A DNA stretch of 34,815 nucleotides from Streptomyces sp. SBT349 (GCF_001083795.1 NZ_LAVK01000031.1:1-34815); one strand, 5' to 3'; counted from the stretch's first letter, positions 8,851 through 18,349 are shown. Notes: generated from the letters alone by a model not told the origin. A program made the numbers and translations.

Positions 8851-9408
8851 ATGGACGAAGAGACCAGGCTGCGGGTCGCGGTGATCATCGGATCCACCCG
8901 GCAGGGGCGCGCGGGGGGTGCGGTCGGGGAGTGGTTCGTGGCGCACGCGCGCCGCCGCGGGGACGTGGACGTGGACGTGCTCGATCTCCTCGACTTCGAC
9001 TTCCCCGCCCGTCTCCCCCACGAACCGACGTCCGCCATGCGCCGGTTCAGCGCGTCGGTCGACCGGGCGGAGGCGTTCGTCGTCGTCACCCCCGAGTACA
9101 ACCGCAGCTTCCCCGCCTCCCTCAAGCAGGCCATCGACTACGCCTACGACGAGTGGCAGACCAAGCCGGTGGGCTTCGTCTCCTACGGGACCCGCTCCCT
9201 CGGCACCTACGCGGTCGAGGCCCTGCGGTCGGTCTTCACCGAGCTGCACACCGTCACCATGCGGGACGGCGTGGGCATCGACCTGCTCTCCGGCGAGGGC
9301 CAGGGCTCGGACGCGCACCACCGTGCCGCCACCGCGATGCTCGACGAACTCGCCTGGTGGGGCCTGGCGTTGAGGGAGGCCCGCACCCGGCGACCCTATG
9401 TTGCGTAA
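8851..9408 (+). CDS. NADPH-dependent FMN reductase family protein
   Basis: A flavodoxin-like flavoenzyme of 185 residues that would reduce FMN, quinones or azo/nitro compounds with NAD(P)H in the cytoplasm. The phosphate-binding loop IIGSTRQGR follows the first strand. [18 protein letters not shown] is the family signature, and SYGTRSLG follows. The length matches the family (about 180-190). GAGGAGG lies 8 nt before ATG 8851. It is followed after 134 nt by the ABC exporter genes on the same strand, but an AT-rich patch between them suggests a separate promoter. Confidence 0.93.
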   Translation: MDEETRLRVAVIIGSTRQGRAGGAVGEWFVAHARRRGDVDVDVLDLLDFDFPARLPHEPTSAMRRFSASVDRAEAFVVVTPEYNRSFPASLKQAIDYAYDEWQTKPVGFVSYGTRSLGTYAVEALRSVFTELHTVTMRDGVGIDLLSGEGQGSDAHHRAATAMLDELAWWGLALREARTRRPYVA

Positions 9409-9542
9409 ATATTTTCGAATTCTCGTCGGGAGAGATGAGTTTCGGTGACGCGACCGGTCCACCCCCTGACGAGACACCCGCACACGACACCTGCACGACC
9501 CACGACCGCACGACACACACCCCGAGAGAGACAAGGATCGAG
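9409..9542 (+). promoter_or_regulatory. AT-rich leader region of the ABC exporter operon
   Basis: The segment begins with an unusually AT-rich patch (GTAAATATTTTCGAATTCTC, about 9406-9425) in otherwise about 73% GC DNA, a likely promoter or regulator-binding site. About 60 nt further on is an almost G-free C/A-rich leader with the motif CACGAC four times (about 9483-9516). AAGGA then lies close before ATG 9543. Exact -35/-10 boxes cannot be assigned by eye. Confidence 0.45.
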
Positions 9543-10556
9543 ATGAGTGAGCGCACCGGCGAGCTGGCGATCGAAACGACAGGGCTCGTCAAAGTCTTCG
9601 GCGACAAGCGCGCGGTGGACGGCATCGACCTCCGGGTGCCGGCGGGCACCGTCTACGGCGTGCTCGGACCCAACGGGGCGGGCAAGACCACCGCCGTCAG
9701 GGTGCTCGCGACGCTGCTGCGCCCCGACGGCGGCGAGGCCCGCGTCTTCGGGCACGACGTGGTCAAGGAGGCCGACACCGTGCGCGGCCGGGTCTCGCTC
9801 ACCGGCCAGTACGCCTCCGTCGACGAGGACCTGACCGGCACGGAGAACCTGGTGCTCCTGGCCCGGCTGCTCGGCCACCGCAAGCCCGCCGCCTATGACC
9901 GGGCGGCCAGGCTGCTGGAGGCGTTCGGGCTGACCGAGGCCGCGGGCAAGCAGGCGAAGAACTACTCGGGCGGCATGCGGCGCCGCCTGGACATCGCCGC
10001 CAGCATCCTCAACACCCCCGACCTCCTCTTCCTGGACGAGCCCACCACCGGGCTCGACCCCCGCAGCAGGAACCAGGTGTGGGACATCGTGCGCGCGGTC
10101 GTCGCGCAGGGCACCACGGTCCTGCTGACCACGCAGTACCTGGACGAGGCCGACCAGCTGGCCGGGCGGATCGCGGTGATCGACAACGGCAGGGTGATCG
10201 CCGAGGGCACGCCGGGACAGCTGAAGTCCTCGGTCGGCTCCGGCTCGGTCCACGTCCGCCTCCGCGACGCCCATCTGCGGCCGGAGGCGCAGCGGGTGCT
10301 CTCCGAGGTCATGAAGACCGCCGTGCAGCTCGACCACGACCCGGTCGCGCTGACCGCGCGGATCATGCCGGAGGGCGGTGCGACGGGCCCGGCCGAGCTG
10401 GCCTCCCGCGCCCTGGGCGAGCTCGCGGCCAGGGGCATCACCGTCGACGACTTCTCGCTGGGACAGCCCAGCCTGGACGAGGTCTTCCTCGCCCTCACCG
10501 AAAAGACGCAGCAGCAGCCCGCGCGGCAGCAGGAGAAGCAGGAGGCCGTGGCATGA
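9543..10556 (+). CDS. DrrA-type ABC transporter ATP-binding protein
   Basis: A nucleotide-binding subunit of 337 residues for an exporter of the daunorubicin-resistance (DrrA) type. Visible motifs are Walker [10 protein letters not shown]-loop [13 protein letters not shown], signature [15 protein letters not shown], Walker [13 protein letters not shown] and switch histidine position [11 protein letters not shown]. The Q in TTQYLDEAD is typical of DrrA proteins. The C-terminal extension (about 230-337) with [16 protein letters not shown] is also a DrrA-family hallmark. It hydrolyses ATP to drive the membrane partner encoded directly downstream, whose ATG overlaps this stop (ATGA at 10553-10556). 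Substrate is unknown; drug or lipid export is typical. Confidence 0.95.
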   Translation: MSERTGELAIETTGLVKVFGDKRAVDGIDLRVPAGTVYGVLGPNGAGKTTAVRVLATLLRPDGGEARVFGHDVVKEADTVRGRVSLTGQYASVDEDLTGTENLVLLARLLGHRKPAAYDRAARLLEAFGLTEAAGKQAKNYSGGMRRRLDIAASILNTPDLLFLDEPTTGLDPRSRNQVWDIVRAVVAQGTTVLLTTQYLDEADQLAGRIAVIDNGRVIAEGTPGQLKSSVGSGSVHVRLRDAHLRPEAQRVLSEVMKTAVQLDHDPVALTARIMPEGGATGPAELASRALGELAARGITVDDFSLGQPSLDEVFLALTEKTQQQPARQQEKQEAVA

Positions 10557-11428
10557 GCACCGCGACGAACACCACCGAGACCCTCGGAGACGGACGGGCC
10601 GACGAGGACGACGTCCACGTCCCGGCCACGGAGACCCTGGAGGCGCTGCTCTCCAAGGACGCGCGCCCGCCGCGCCCCAGCGCGCTGTCCGCCTCCCTCA
10701 CGTTCGGCTGGCGGGCGATGCTGAAGATCAAGCACGTTCCCGAGCAGCTCTTCGACGTCACGGTCTTCCCGATCATGATGACGCTGATGTTCACCTACCT
10801 GTTCGGCGGTGCGCTGGCGGGCTCGACCACCGAGTACCTCCAGTTCCTCCTGCCCGGCATCATGGTGATGAGCGTCGTGATGACCACGATGTACACCGGC
10901 GTCTCGGTCAACACCGACATCGCGAAGGGCGTCTTCGACCGGTTCAGGACGCTGCCGGTGTGGCGGCCCTCCGCGATGGTCGGGTACCTGTTCGGCGACA
11001 TGTTCCGCTACACCATGGCCTCGGTCGTGATCCTGGCCGTGGGCCTGATCCTGGGCTACCGGCCCGAGGGCGGGGCGCTCGGCGTGACCGCGGCGATCGT
11101 GCTGCTGGTCGCGTTCTCCTTCGCCTTCTCGTGGATCTGGACCATGTTCGGCCTGCTGCTCCGCTCCGAGAAGTCGGTGATGGGCGTCAGCATGCTGGTG
11201 CTGTTCCCGATGACGTTCATGTCCAACATCCTGGTCGAGCCCGACACCATGCCCGGCTGGCTCCAGGGGTTCGTGGACGTCAACCCGGTCTCGCGCCTGG
11301 TCGAGGCGGCCCGGGGCCTGATGGACGGCAACGCCGACGCGGGCGCGATCGCCTGGGTCCTGGTCGCGGGCGCCGCGCTGATCGCGGTCTTCGGCACCCT
11401 GACCATGAGCCTCTACAACAGGAAGTAG
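10553..11428 (+). CDS. DrrB-type ABC transporter permease
   Basis: An ABC-2 family membrane protein of 291 residues. The N-terminal ~60 residues are hydrophilic and acidic. About six membrane segments follow, for example [69 protein letters not shown] and [18 protein letters not shown]. The motif [15 protein letters not shown] matches the coupling region of DrrB proteins. The start overlaps the ATPase stop by 4 nt, so translation is coupled. With the ATPase it forms an exporter. It ends in a strong hairpin and is convergent with the large ATPase regulator. Confidence 0.95.
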   Translation: MSTATNTTETLGDGRADEDDVHVPATETLEALLSKDARPPRPSALSASLTFGWRAMLKIKHVPEQLFDVTVFPIMMTLMFTYLFGGALAGSTTEYLQFLLPGIMVMSVVMTTMYTGVSVNTDIAKGVFDRFRTLPVWRPSAMVGYLFGDMFRYTMASVVILAVGLILGYRPEGGALGVTAAIVLLVAFSFAFSWIWTMFGLLLRSEKSVMGVSMLVLFPMTFMSNILVEPDTMPGWLQGFVDVNPVSRLVEAARGLMDGNADAGAIAWVLVAGAALIAVFGTLTMSLYNRK

Positions 11429-11442
11429 GCCCGTGGCCCTCG

Positions 11443-11475
11443 GCCGGTGACCCCCCGCGGCGGGGGGGCACCGGC
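11443..11475. terminator. hairpin terminator after the ABC exporter
   Basis: GCCGGTG (11443-11449) pairs with CACCGGC (11469-11475), continuing as a run of C against a run of G around a GCGGC loop, with one bulged A. It lies between convergent genes ending at 11428 and 11495, so it may stop both. Confidence 0.8.
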
Positions 11476-11494
11476 TTCGGCGTGCTGCCGCGCC

Positions 11495-14400
11495 CTACAG
11501 CCGGAAGGCGGCCTGATCCCGCGGCTCCGGGCGGTAGGCGCACATCGCGCCGGTGGTCACGGTGGACCGCAGGTGGGCGGCGAGTTCGGGGTGGCGTTCG
11601 TCGAGGCGGCGGAGCGCGTCCCGGATGCGGGCCGTGACCGTCTTCCTGGCGCGCTCCGCCTCGTCGCCCAGGCGGCGGCTCCGCCCGCCCAGCCCCGCGG
11701 CGGCCCGCAGTTCCGCGAGGAGCGCGGCCCGTTCGCGGTCGAGCTCCGCCGCCCGCCCCGCGTCGCCCGCCTCCGCCACCCGGTCGATCTCGGCGTCCAG
11801 GGCGTCGAGATGGCGGCGGTAACGGGCCTTGGCCTCGTCGTCGAGCACCGGGTCGCCGCCGAACCGCTCGACCGCCCCCGCCTCGGGGGACAGCAGCCGC
11901 ACCGCGGGGATCTCGGTCCCGGGGTGCGCCAGCAGCTCGTGCAGGTCGCGCAGGCCCTTGGCGTCGGGCATGTGGACCGTCCGGCCCGCGTGGGTCAGGG
12001 TCCACACGGCGCCGTCGAAGCGGAAGATGCTCGCGCCCCTCCCCTGCCCGTTCCCGTTCTCGCTCCCGGTCGCCGCGGCGGGGCCCGCGTCCTCCTGCCC
12101 CGGGCCGCCGCCGGCGAGGCGGGTGCGGGCCGCGGCCAGCCGGGCGGGGATGTGGCGCATGCCGAGCTCGGCCGCCTCCCGCTCCACCGCGGCCAGCAGC
12201 GCCGACGCCGCCTCCGCGTCCCCCGGCCCGCCGCGGCCGGCCAGCGCGCCCACCAGACGCGAGCGCGCCTCGACCGACCAGGGGCGGGCCCGCAGCCGGT
12301 CCGCCGACGCCGCCGCCGCCTCGAAGCCGTCCACCGCCGCGTCCCACCGGCCCTCGCTCGCGTCGAGCACCGCGATCCACAGCACCATGGGCCCGCCGAT
12401 GTCGAAGCCGAACATCGACACCGCCCACTGGTCGCGGAACGGCGCCAGCGCCGCCCGCGCGTGCCCGCGCCGCGCCGGGTCCCCGGACAGGGCCGCGGCC
12501 TGCGCCTGGAACCGCAGCCACATCGCCTCGACGAACCGCGGATAGCGCTGCTGCCGCGCCACCTCGTAGTGCCGTTCCACGGCCTTCACGTCCCCGCGCT
12601 GCGCCGCCGCGATCCCGTGCAGCAGCTCCATCCGGGGGATCTCCTCGCCGTACGCCCCTTCGAGGCGCAGCCCCTCCAGCTCCTCGAACCGCCCCTGTAG
12701 CAGGAGCCGCTGCCATGACAGGGAGGCGGCGAACTGCTCGTGGTGCTCGTGCGGGTCGCCCTGGCTGCCGATCTCCAGCGCCCGCTCCCAGTGCGTCTCG
12801 GCGTCCTCGAACCGCCCCTGGAAGACGGCGATGATGCAGCGGTCGACGGCGGCCGAGAGACGGAAGCGCGGCAGGCCGACCCGCTCGACCGTCGCCAGGA
12901 ACGCGTTGAGCTGCGTCACGTACTCCGGGTCGCCCTGCTCCACCATCGCCACCCAGCGCAGCGAGGAGGCGAAGTGCTCCAGGTCGTGGTCGCGCGAGCG
13001 GCGGGCGAGGGTGATCATCTCCTCGGTCAGCGCCTGGCGTTCGGCCGCGGTGCCGGGGCCCCAGATCGCGTCGTGCCGGGCCCAGAGGCTGAACGCCAGC
13101 GCGTCGTCGTCCTGCCCGCGGCGGGCGAGCACGGCGGTGCGGACGGTCAGCTCCCGCGCGAGCCGGTCGAGCGTGGCGGCCTCGTCGGCCTCGTCCGTCC
13201 CGCCGGCGGCGTTCGCGCCGTGCCCGCCGTGCCCGCCGTTCCCGCCCTTCCCGCGCGCCCCGATGAGCCGCCGGTGGGCCTCGCGGATGGTCTCGCCGCG
13301 CAGCGCGCCGAGCCCCTGGGCGCCAACGGGCCCGTGGCCGCGGTACATCGACAGCGCGACGCGGGCCAGCAGCCCGGGGTCGTCGAGCTCGCGCGCCGCG
13401 ACGGCCGCCTCCCGCAGAATCCGCACCGCCTCCTCGTCGGCCCCGGTGTGGAGCAGGTCGGCGGCGAGGTCGAGCCCCACCAGCAGGCGGCGGCGGGCGC
13501 CGAGGGCGGCGGCCAGCTCGTAGGCGAGGCGGTGATGGCCGACGGCCTCCTCGAACGCCATCCGGCCGACGGCGTCACCGGCCGCGGCCCGCAGCAGCTC
13601 GACGGCGCGCGACGGTGCGAGGTCGGCGCCCGCGAGCCGGGCGTGCCGGGCCAGGTCCGCCGGGGGCACGTGGTCGGCCAGGCCCGCCGGTTCGAGCGCC
13701 CGCACCACGGCGGCGTGCCTGCGCCGCCGCTCCACGTCGCTCAGCTCCCCGTACAGCGTCTCGCGCACCAGGTCGTGGGCGAACGCGAACCGGCCGGTGC
13801 CGCGCTGCGTGACCAGCCGGGCCGTCACCGCGTGGTCGAGCAGCCGGTCGGTCTCGGGCGTGGGCGTGGCGGCGACCGCGCCGAGCACCTGCCGGTGGAA
13901 CCCGCGGCCCAGCACCGCCGCGTCGGTCAGCAGCCGCGTCACGCGCTCGGGGAGCAGGCCGAGGCGCCGGCGCACCGCGTCGCCCACGCCGGGCGGGATG
14001 CCGGTGACCGCGCCGCCGCTGTGCCAGAGCCTGGCGGTCTGCTCGACGAAGAACGGGTTCCCCCCGGTGCGCCGGTGCACCTCGGTCAGCAGCGCGGGCT
14101 CGGCCGCGTTCCCGCTGGTGCGCTCGATCAGCGCGCCGACCTCGTGCTCGGCGAGGCCGGTGAGGGTGAGCGTGGTGGCCTTGGCCACCAGCGGCATCAT
14201 CAGCGAGTGCAGCGGGTGGCCGGTGGGCTCGACCTCCGCGTCGCGGTAGGTGCCGACGAGCAGCAGGCGTTCGAACCAGGTGTGCTGGGTGGCGAACCTG
14301 AGCAGGCGCAGCGACGCCGTGTCGGCCCAGTGCAGGTCGTCGAAGATCACCACCAGGGGCCGCCGGTGCGAGGCGGTGACCAGGGCCGTGGTCACCGCGT

Positions 14401-14782
14401 CGTACAGCTCGAAGGACTCGGAGGCGGGCGCGGGCTGGGCCGTCGCCGCGTGCCCGGCCTCGTTCAGCAGCGCGCCGAGCGTTCCGTCCCCGGCCGCGCG
14501 CAGCGCCTCCCACTCCTCGCGGCCGACGGAGCGGCGCAGGGCGCGCAGCACCTGCACCCACGGCCAGTACCCCGGCGCGTTCTCCGAGTCCCAGCAGGAG
14601 CCGCCGAGCACGAGCGCGCCCAGGGCCCTGGCCTCCTCGGCGGCGCCGGTGACGAGGGCGGTCTTGCCGATGCCCGCCTCACCGGCGACGAGCACGAGAC
14701 CGCCGTGGCTCGCCGTGGCACGCTCCAGCTCGGCGCGGAGCACACCGGCCGCATGCTCCCGCCCGATGAGGTCACCGAACAC
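11495..14782 (-). CDS. large AAA/STAND ATPase regulator with TPR-like region, no LuxR domain
   Basis: A protein of 1095 residues starting at GTG 14782 (AGGAC upstream). The N-terminal ATPase of MalT/LuxR-LAL style begins LIGREHAAGVLRAEL. Walker A is GEAGIGKT and Walker B is LVVIFDDLHWAD, followed by LLVGTYRDAEVEPTGHPL and RTGGNPFFVEQTARL. A long helical, TPR-like middle (about 400-880) follows. The C-terminus is not a LuxR HTH. It is a domain beginning FRFDGAVWTLTHAGRTVHM then DAKGLRDLHELLAHPG, ending with a charged helical region (ARKTVTARIRDALRRLDERHPELAAHL). That C-terminal domain recurs, from memory, in actinomycete ATP-binding regulators. Signal sensing through the helical repeats is inferred. 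It is divergent from the DUF885 gene and convergent with the exporter. Confidence 0.85.
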   Translation of the reverse strand: MFGDLIGREHAAGVLRAELERATASHGGLVLVAGEAGIGKTALVTGAAEEARALGALVLGGSCWDSENAPGYWPWVQVLRALRRSVGREEWEALRAAGDGTLGALLNEAGHAATAQPAPASESFELYDAVTTALVTASHRRPLVVIFDDLHWADTASLRLLRFATQHTWFERLLLVGTYRDAEVEPTGHPLHSLMMPLVAKATTLTLTGLAEHEVGALIERTSGNAAEPALLTEVHRRTGGNPFFVEQTARLWHSGGAVTGIPPGVGDAVRRRLGLLPERVTRLLTDAAVLGRGFHRQVLGAVAATPTPETDRLLDHAVTARLVTQRGTGRFAFAHDLVRETLYGELSDVERRRRHAAVVRALEPAGLADHVPPADLARHARLAGADLAPSRAVELLRAAAGDAVGRMAFEEAVGHHRLAYELAAALGARRRLLVGLDLAADLLHTGADEEAVRILREAAVAARELDDPGLLARVALSMYRGHGPVGAQGLGALRGETIREAHRRLIGARGKGGNGGHGGHGANAAGGTDEADEAATLDRLARELTVRTAVLARRGQDDDALAFSLWARHDAIWGPGTAAERQALTEEMITLARRSRDHDLEHFASSLRWVAMVEQGDPEYVTQLNAFLATVERVGLPRFRLSAAVDRCIIAVFQGRFEDAETHWERALEIGSQGDPHEHHEQFAASLSWQRLLLQGRFEELEGLRLEGAYGEEIPRMELLHGIAAAQRGDVKAVERHYEVARQQRYPRFVEAMWLRFQAQAAALSGDPARRGHARAALAPFRDQWAVSMFGFDIGGPMVLWIAVLDASEGRWDAAVDGFEAAAASADRLRARPWSVEARSRLVGALAGRGGPGDAEAASALLAAVEREAAELGMRHIPARLAAARTRLAGGGPGQEDAGPAAATGSENGNGQGRGASIFRFDGAVWTLTHAGRTVHMPDAKGLRDLHELLAHPGTEIPAVRLLSPEAGAVERFGGDPVLDDEAKARYRRHLDALDAEIDRVAEAGDAGRAAELDRERAALLAELRAAAGLGGRSRRLGDEAERARKTVTARIRDALRRLDERHPELAAHLRSTVTTGAMCAYRPEPRDQAAFRL

Positions 14783-14832
14783 CAGTGCGTCCTAACCTTC
14801 CCTGGGGGTGGCTGTTGTATGAGGATGACACA

Positions 14833-16521
14833 ATGGAGCAAACCACCCCGCGGGCGATCGCGGACGCGTACGTCGAAGCCCTCGCCGACCTGGACCCCCT
14901 GATCGGGACGCAGTTGGGCATTCGCCCCGGCGCCGATGCCCTGCCCGACCTCTCGCCCGAGGGGCACGAGGCGGTCGCGGAGGCCCGCCGCGCGACCCTC
15001 GCCCGGCTCGACGCGGCCGAGGCGGCGGGGACGGGGGCGGCGGGGGCGCCGGGCGGTGACCTCCCGGCCGTGGAGCGGCGCGCGGCGCGGCTGCTGCGCG
15101 AGCGGCTGACGGCCAGGCTGGCGCTCGACGCGGCGGGGGAGCACCTCAGGGACGTCTCGATCTTCTTCTCCCCGGTCCAGCTGCTCCGTTCTTCGCTGCT
15201 GCTGATGCCGAACGCCACGGACGAGGACTGGGCGGTGATCGCCCGGCGGCTGCGGAACGTGCCGGGGTCGATGCGCGGCTATCTGGCCTCGCTCGACGAG
15301 GGCGTGGCGCGGGGGCTGACCGCCGCGCCACGCCAGGCCGAGGCGGTGGCCGGACAGATCGACGCGCTGATCACCGCCGACTGGTACCGCTCGTTCGCCG
15401 CCGGTGGCCCCGAGCCGCTGCGCGCCGAACTGGACGAGGCCGCCGGGCTCGCCACCGGCGCGCTCGACGGGGTGCGCGCCCATCTGCGCGGCACCTACGC
15501 CCCCGCGGCGGCCGGGACCCCGGACGGGGTGGGCCGGGACCGTTACCGCCTGGCCGCCCGGCACTGGACCGGCGCGGACCTGGACCTGGAGGACGCCTAC
15601 GCCTACGGCTGGGACGAGTTCCACCGGCTGGAGGGCGAGATCGCCCGCGCCGCCGCCGAGATCCTGCCCGGCGAGCCGCCGCTCGCCGCCATGGAGCACC
15701 TGGACCGGGCGGGCGAGGCGGTCGAGGGCGTGGAGGCGATACGCGTCTGGCTCCAGGAGCTGATGGACGAGGCCACGCGCGCCCTGGACGGCACCCACTT
15801 CGACCTGGCGCCGCCGGTCAGGCGGGTGGAGTCGATGATCGCCCCGCCGGGCAGCGCCGCCGCCCCCTACTACACGCGCCCGTCCCTGGACTTCTCCCGC
15901 CCGGGGCGCACCTGGCTCCCGACGCAGGGCGCGACCCGTTTCCCGGTCTGGGCCCTGGTGTCCACCTGGTACCACGAGGGCCTGCCGGGCCACCATCTCC
16001 AGCTGGCGCAGTGGCTGGTGGCACAGGACCGCATCTCGCGCTTCCAGTCGACGATCGGCTCGGTCAGCGCCAACTCCGAGGGGTGGGCGCTCTACGCGGA
16101 ACGCCTCATGGACGAGCTCGGCCACCTGACCGACCCCGGCCGCAGGCTCGGCTACCTCACCGGCCAGATGACGCGGGCGATCCGCGTGATCATCGACATC
16201 GGCATGCACCTGGGGCTGCGCGTCCCGGCCGGGGAGGGCTTCCACCCCGGTGAGGCGTGGACGCCCGAGCTGGCGGCGGAGTTCTTCCGCCTGCACACCG
16301 GCAGGGAGCGCGACTACGTCCACTCCGAGCTGGTCCGCTACCTCGGCATGCCGGCGCAGGCGATCAGCTACAAGCTGGGCGAACGCGCCTGGCTCGCGGG
16401 CCGGGAGGCGGCCCGCGCGGCGGCGGGCGGCGCCTTCGACCTCAAGGCGTGGCACATGGCGGCCCTGTCCCTCGGCTCGCTCGGCCTGGACGACCTGGCG
16501 GACGAACTCGCCGCGCTGTAG
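14833..16521 (+). CDS. DUF885 family putative metallopeptidase
   Basis: A cytoplasmic protein of 562 residues with no signal peptide, the usual DUF885 length. Family signatures include the putative zinc-binding motif [12 protein letters not shown] (about residues 378-389) and, downstream, [19 protein letters not shown] with the glutamate expected of a third ligand. [15 protein letters not shown] near the C-terminus is also typical. Related proteins are thought to be Zn-dependent peptidases; the substrate is unknown. ATG 14833 was preferred to the in-frame 14785 start because GAGGA lies 8 nt upstream and the family begins here. It is divergent from the ATPase regulator across about 50 bp, so the two may share regulation. 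Confidence 0.9.
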   Translation: MEQTTPRAIADAYVEALADLDPLIGTQLGIRPGADALPDLSPEGHEAVAEARRATLARLDAAEAAGTGAAGAPGGDLPAVERRAARLLRERLTARLALDAAGEHLRDVSIFFSPVQLLRSSLLLMPNATDEDWAVIARRLRNVPGSMRGYLASLDEGVARGLTAAPRQAEAVAGQIDALITADWYRSFAAGGPEPLRAELDEAAGLATGALDGVRAHLRGTYAPAAAGTPDGVGRDRYRLAARHWTGADLDLEDAYAYGWDEFHRLEGEIARAAAEILPGEPPLAAMEHLDRAGEAVEGVEAIRVWLQELMDEATRALDGTHFDLAPPVRRVESMIAPPGSAAAPYYTRPSLDFSRPGRTWLPTQGATRFPVWALVSTWYHEGLPGHHLQLAQWLVAQDRISRFQSTIGSVSANSEGWALYAERLMDELGHLTDPGRRLGYLTGQMTRAIRVIIDIGMHLGLRVPAGEGFHPGEAWTPELAAEFFRLHTGRERDYVHSELVRYLGMPAQAISYKLGERAWLAGREAARAAAGGAFDLKAWHMAALSLGSLGLDDLADELAAL

Positions 16522-16564
16522 CCGGGGAAATCCGGTGGCCGGGGCGCCGCGCGCCGCGCAGACT

Positions 16565-17083
16565 GTGCCGGTGCTGATCCGACGCGAGACTGCCGCCGAC
16601 ATCGACGCCATCCGGGCCGTGACGGCCGCGGCGTTCGCGAAACCGGGGAACGCCGGGGCTCCTGTGGAGGCGCCGCTGGTGGACGCGCTCCGGGCGAGCG
16701 ACGCGTGGATCCCCGCGCTGTCCCTGGTCGCCACGGACGACGGAACGGTGATCGGCCATGTGGTCTGCACGCGCGGCCACGTCTCCTCGGCCCCGGCCGT
16801 CGGCCTCGGCCCCCTGAGCGTCCACCCCGGCCACCAGCGCGCGGGCGTCGGCTCCGCCCTCGTGCACGCGGTGCTGGGGGCGGCCGACGCCCTGGGCGAA
16901 CCCCTGGTCGCCCTCCTCGGCGACCTCGCCTACTACGCCCGCTTCGGCTTCGCCCCGAGCGCGGAGTTCGGCATCGCGCCCTCCGCCCCGGAGTGGACCC
17001 CTTACTTCCAGATCCGCCCCCTGGCCACCTACGACCCGTCGGCCAACGGCACCTTCCACTACGCCGCCCCGTTCAACGACTGA
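16565..17083 (+). CDS. GNAT family N-acetyltransferase
   Basis: A protein of 172 residues of the YhbS-like GNAT type, transferring acetyl from acetyl-CoA to an unknown amine. [20 protein letters not shown] opens the fold. [20 protein letters not shown] is motif A with the pyrophosphate-binding loop [22 protein letters not shown] is the characteristic YYxRFGF strand. The start is GTG 16565; GTG 16571 is also possible and no good ribosome binding site is visible, so the message may be leaderless. It follows the DUF885 gene by 43 nt. Immediately after its stop lies the truncated DUF5753 remnant, so its 3' end marks a rearrangement boundary. Confidence 0.88.
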   Translation: MPVLIRRETAADIDAIRAVTAAAFAKPGNAGAPVEAPLVDALRASDAWIPALSLVATDDGTVIGHVVCTRGHVSSAPAVGLGPLSVHPGHQRAGVGSALVHAVLGAADALGEPLVALLGDLAYYARFGFAPSAEFGIAPSAPEWTPYFQIRPLATYDPSANGTFHYAAPFND

Positions 17084-17084
17084 G

Positions 17085-17471
17085 GCCCTGACACGAGACG
17101 CGGAACCACTGAGGCTGTCGGCGGTCCTCCATGAATCAGCCCTACGGCACATCGTTGGGGACGCGTGCGTGATGCGTGAGCAGTACGAGGAGATCGCCAG
17201 GCTGGCGAGCCTCGACAATGTGACCGTTCAGGTGCTCCCGCAGGGGATGAGGGGGTATCTGTATGAACACGACTTCAGCATCCTGATCCTGGGCGGAAAG
17301 CTGCCGACGACGGTCCAGGCGGACACGGCGTATGGCACGGCATCGATCACCGACAGACCCCGTGAAGTCGGTCGGTTCTCACGGCAGTTCGAGGCGCTGT
17401 CGAGATCCGCCCTGCCTCCCGAGGACACTCCGAAGTTCCTGCATCAACTATCGCGAGAGATCACAGCATGA
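17085..17471 (+). pseudogene. 5'-truncated Xre/DUF5753 regulator
   Basis: The C-terminal half of a DUF5753 (Scr1-type) regulator. Homology-like sequence begins just after the preceding stop (ALTRDAEPLRLSAVLHESALRHIVG, from 17085) and continues MREQYEEIARLASLDNVTVQVLPQG to LHQLSREITA. Full-length members are about 270-290 residues with an N-terminal Xre helix-turn-helix; that domain is absent here. An open frame from GTG 17169 or ATG 17172 could still make a 99-100-residue protein. Codons such as TCA, CTA and GTT are commoner than in neighbours. The stop overlaps the DUF397 start by 4 nt, the normal arrangement for this gene pair. Deletion of the 5' half, abutting the GNAT gene, is inferred. 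Confidence 0.8.
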
Positions 17472-17698
17472 CCATTCATACCCGCACCTCTCACCTGCAC
17501 GGCGTTGCCAACTGGTTCACGTCCTCCTACAGCGGCAACGGCGTCAACTGCGTGGAGGTCGCCGATCTGACCGGGACCGCCTACGGCGGCGTGGCCGTGC
17601 GTGACTCCAAGGAGCGTTCCGGGCCTGCCCTGTTGGTGAGCCCCGGTTCGTTCGCCGCGTTCGTGGCGGATGTACGTGAGGGTCGTTACGACGCCTGA
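17468..17698 (+). CDS. DUF397 domain protein
   Basis: A 76-residue protein with the DUF397 signature: WFTSSYSGNGVNCVEVADL, then VAVRDSKERSGPALLVSPGSFAAFVADV. DUF397 proteins are the small partners of Xre-DUF5753 regulators in actinomycetes (the BldB-like/Scr pairs). They are thought to act as antitoxin-like or modulatory partners. Here the partner upstream is truncated, leaving an orphan. The ATG overlaps the upstream stop (ATGA). Its 3' 105 bp recur at 19474-19578. Confidence 0.93.
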   Translation: MTIHTRTSHLHGVANWFTSSYSGNGVNCVEVADLTGTAYGGVAVRDSKERSGPALLVSPGSFAAFVADVREGRYDA

Positions 17699-17735
17699 TT
17701 CATGCCAACGGTGAGGCCGCCACCCCACCGGGAGG
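17594..17735 (+). repeat. direct repeat copy 1 (DUF397 3' end)
   Basis: This 142-bp segment aligns without gaps to 19474-19615 at a constant offset of 1880 bp. By hand count about 118 of 142 positions match, and 90 of 105 in the coding part. It covers the last 34 codons of DUF397 and 37 bp beyond, up to CACCCCACCGGGAGG. Confidence 0.85.
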
Positions 17736-17742
17736 CGGCCTC
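17713..17742 (+). terminator. hairpin terminator after DUF397
   Basis: GAGGCCGCC (17713-17721) pairs with GGCGGCCTC (17734-17742) around a 12-nt loop. It sits 14 nt beyond the DUF397 stop and 16 nt before the convergent marR-type stop, so it can serve both. The second repeat copy keeps the loop sequence but has lost the stem. Confidence 0.75.
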
Positions 17743-17757
17743 GCACACACGTCCCCG

Positions 17758-18237
17758 TCAGCGCCACGGCTCTTCGGGAGTGCCGGTTCGCCGGTTGTGG
17801 TGGTCCAACAGCCTGGACAGCAGCTCGGTCAACCGCTGTCGCTCCCCGGGTGACAGCGGAGCCAGCAGTTCGTCCTGGGAATCGGCCAGCGGCTTCTCCA
17901 GTCGCCGCAGCTGCCGCTTGCCCGCGGTGGTGAGCGAGATGATGTTGCGCCGCCGATCGGAGGGGTCCGGGGCGCGCTCGACCAGTTTGCGCTCGGCGAG
18001 CTCGTTGATCGCCGCCACCATGTCGCTGACGTGGATGCCGCTACGGCGGCTCAGGCCAGCTTGGCTGGCCGGGCCGAACTCCTCCAGCGTCGCCAGCAGG
18101 CGGTAGTGGTAGCCGCGGGCGTGGACGGCCGCGAACCCGTCGGCCACCAGGCGGTGGGCGTGGCCGGCGGTCTGGGTGAGCAGCCAGCTGGGCAGGCTCT
18201 TCCACCTGGCGGGCACCTCCTGGGGCGGGTTCTCCAT
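17758..18237 (-). CDS. MarR family transcriptional regulator
   Basis: A winged-helix regulator of 159 residues. The recognition region is SQAGLSRRSGIHVSDMVAAINELAERKLVER, and the wing is APDPSDRRRNIISLTTAGKRQL with the conserved DxRxx motif. N- and C-terminal helices form the dimer interface. MarR proteins typically repress themselves and a divergent gene until a small aromatic or lipophilic ligand binds. The divergent neighbour is an epoxide hydrolase, and a perfect palindrome lies between them, so direct control of that gene is likely. It is convergent with the DUF397 gene. Confidence 0.92.
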   Translation of the reverse strand: MENPPQEVPARWKSLPSWLLTQTAGHAHRLVADGFAAVHARGYHYRLLATLEEFGPASQAGLSRRSGIHVSDMVAAINELAERKLVERAPDPSDRRRNIISLTTAGKRQLRRLEKPLADSQDELLAPLSPGERQRLTELLSRLLDHHNRRTGTPEEPWR

Positions 18238-18293
18238 GGCGCAAGTCTAGCGAATCGTTGGGTGCACCTACGATCGTGGTACCGTTCGGGAGT

Positions 18294-18328
18294 CAAACGT
18301 TGGACGCGCCAACGTTTGGTCGCCGAAT
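18294..18328 (+). promoter_or_regulatory. MarR-type operator and epoxide hydrolase promoter
   Basis: CAAACGTTGG (18294-18303) and CCAACGTTTG (18309-18318) form a perfect 10-bp inverted repeat with spacer ACGCG, a typical MarR operator size. A candidate promoter for the epoxide hydrolase, TTGGAC (18300-18305) then 17 nt then CCGAAT (18323-18328), overlaps it. Binding would therefore occlude the -35 box. The promoter boxes are an inference by eye. Confidence 0.72.
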
Positions 18329-18349
18329 GAATTCCCCGGAGCAGAGACC

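Noticed and set aside
9483..9516. Four CACGAC motifs in the exporter leader as a possible operator array
   Set aside because: Spacing is irregular and the stretch is simply C/A-rich; kept only as a note in the leader entry.
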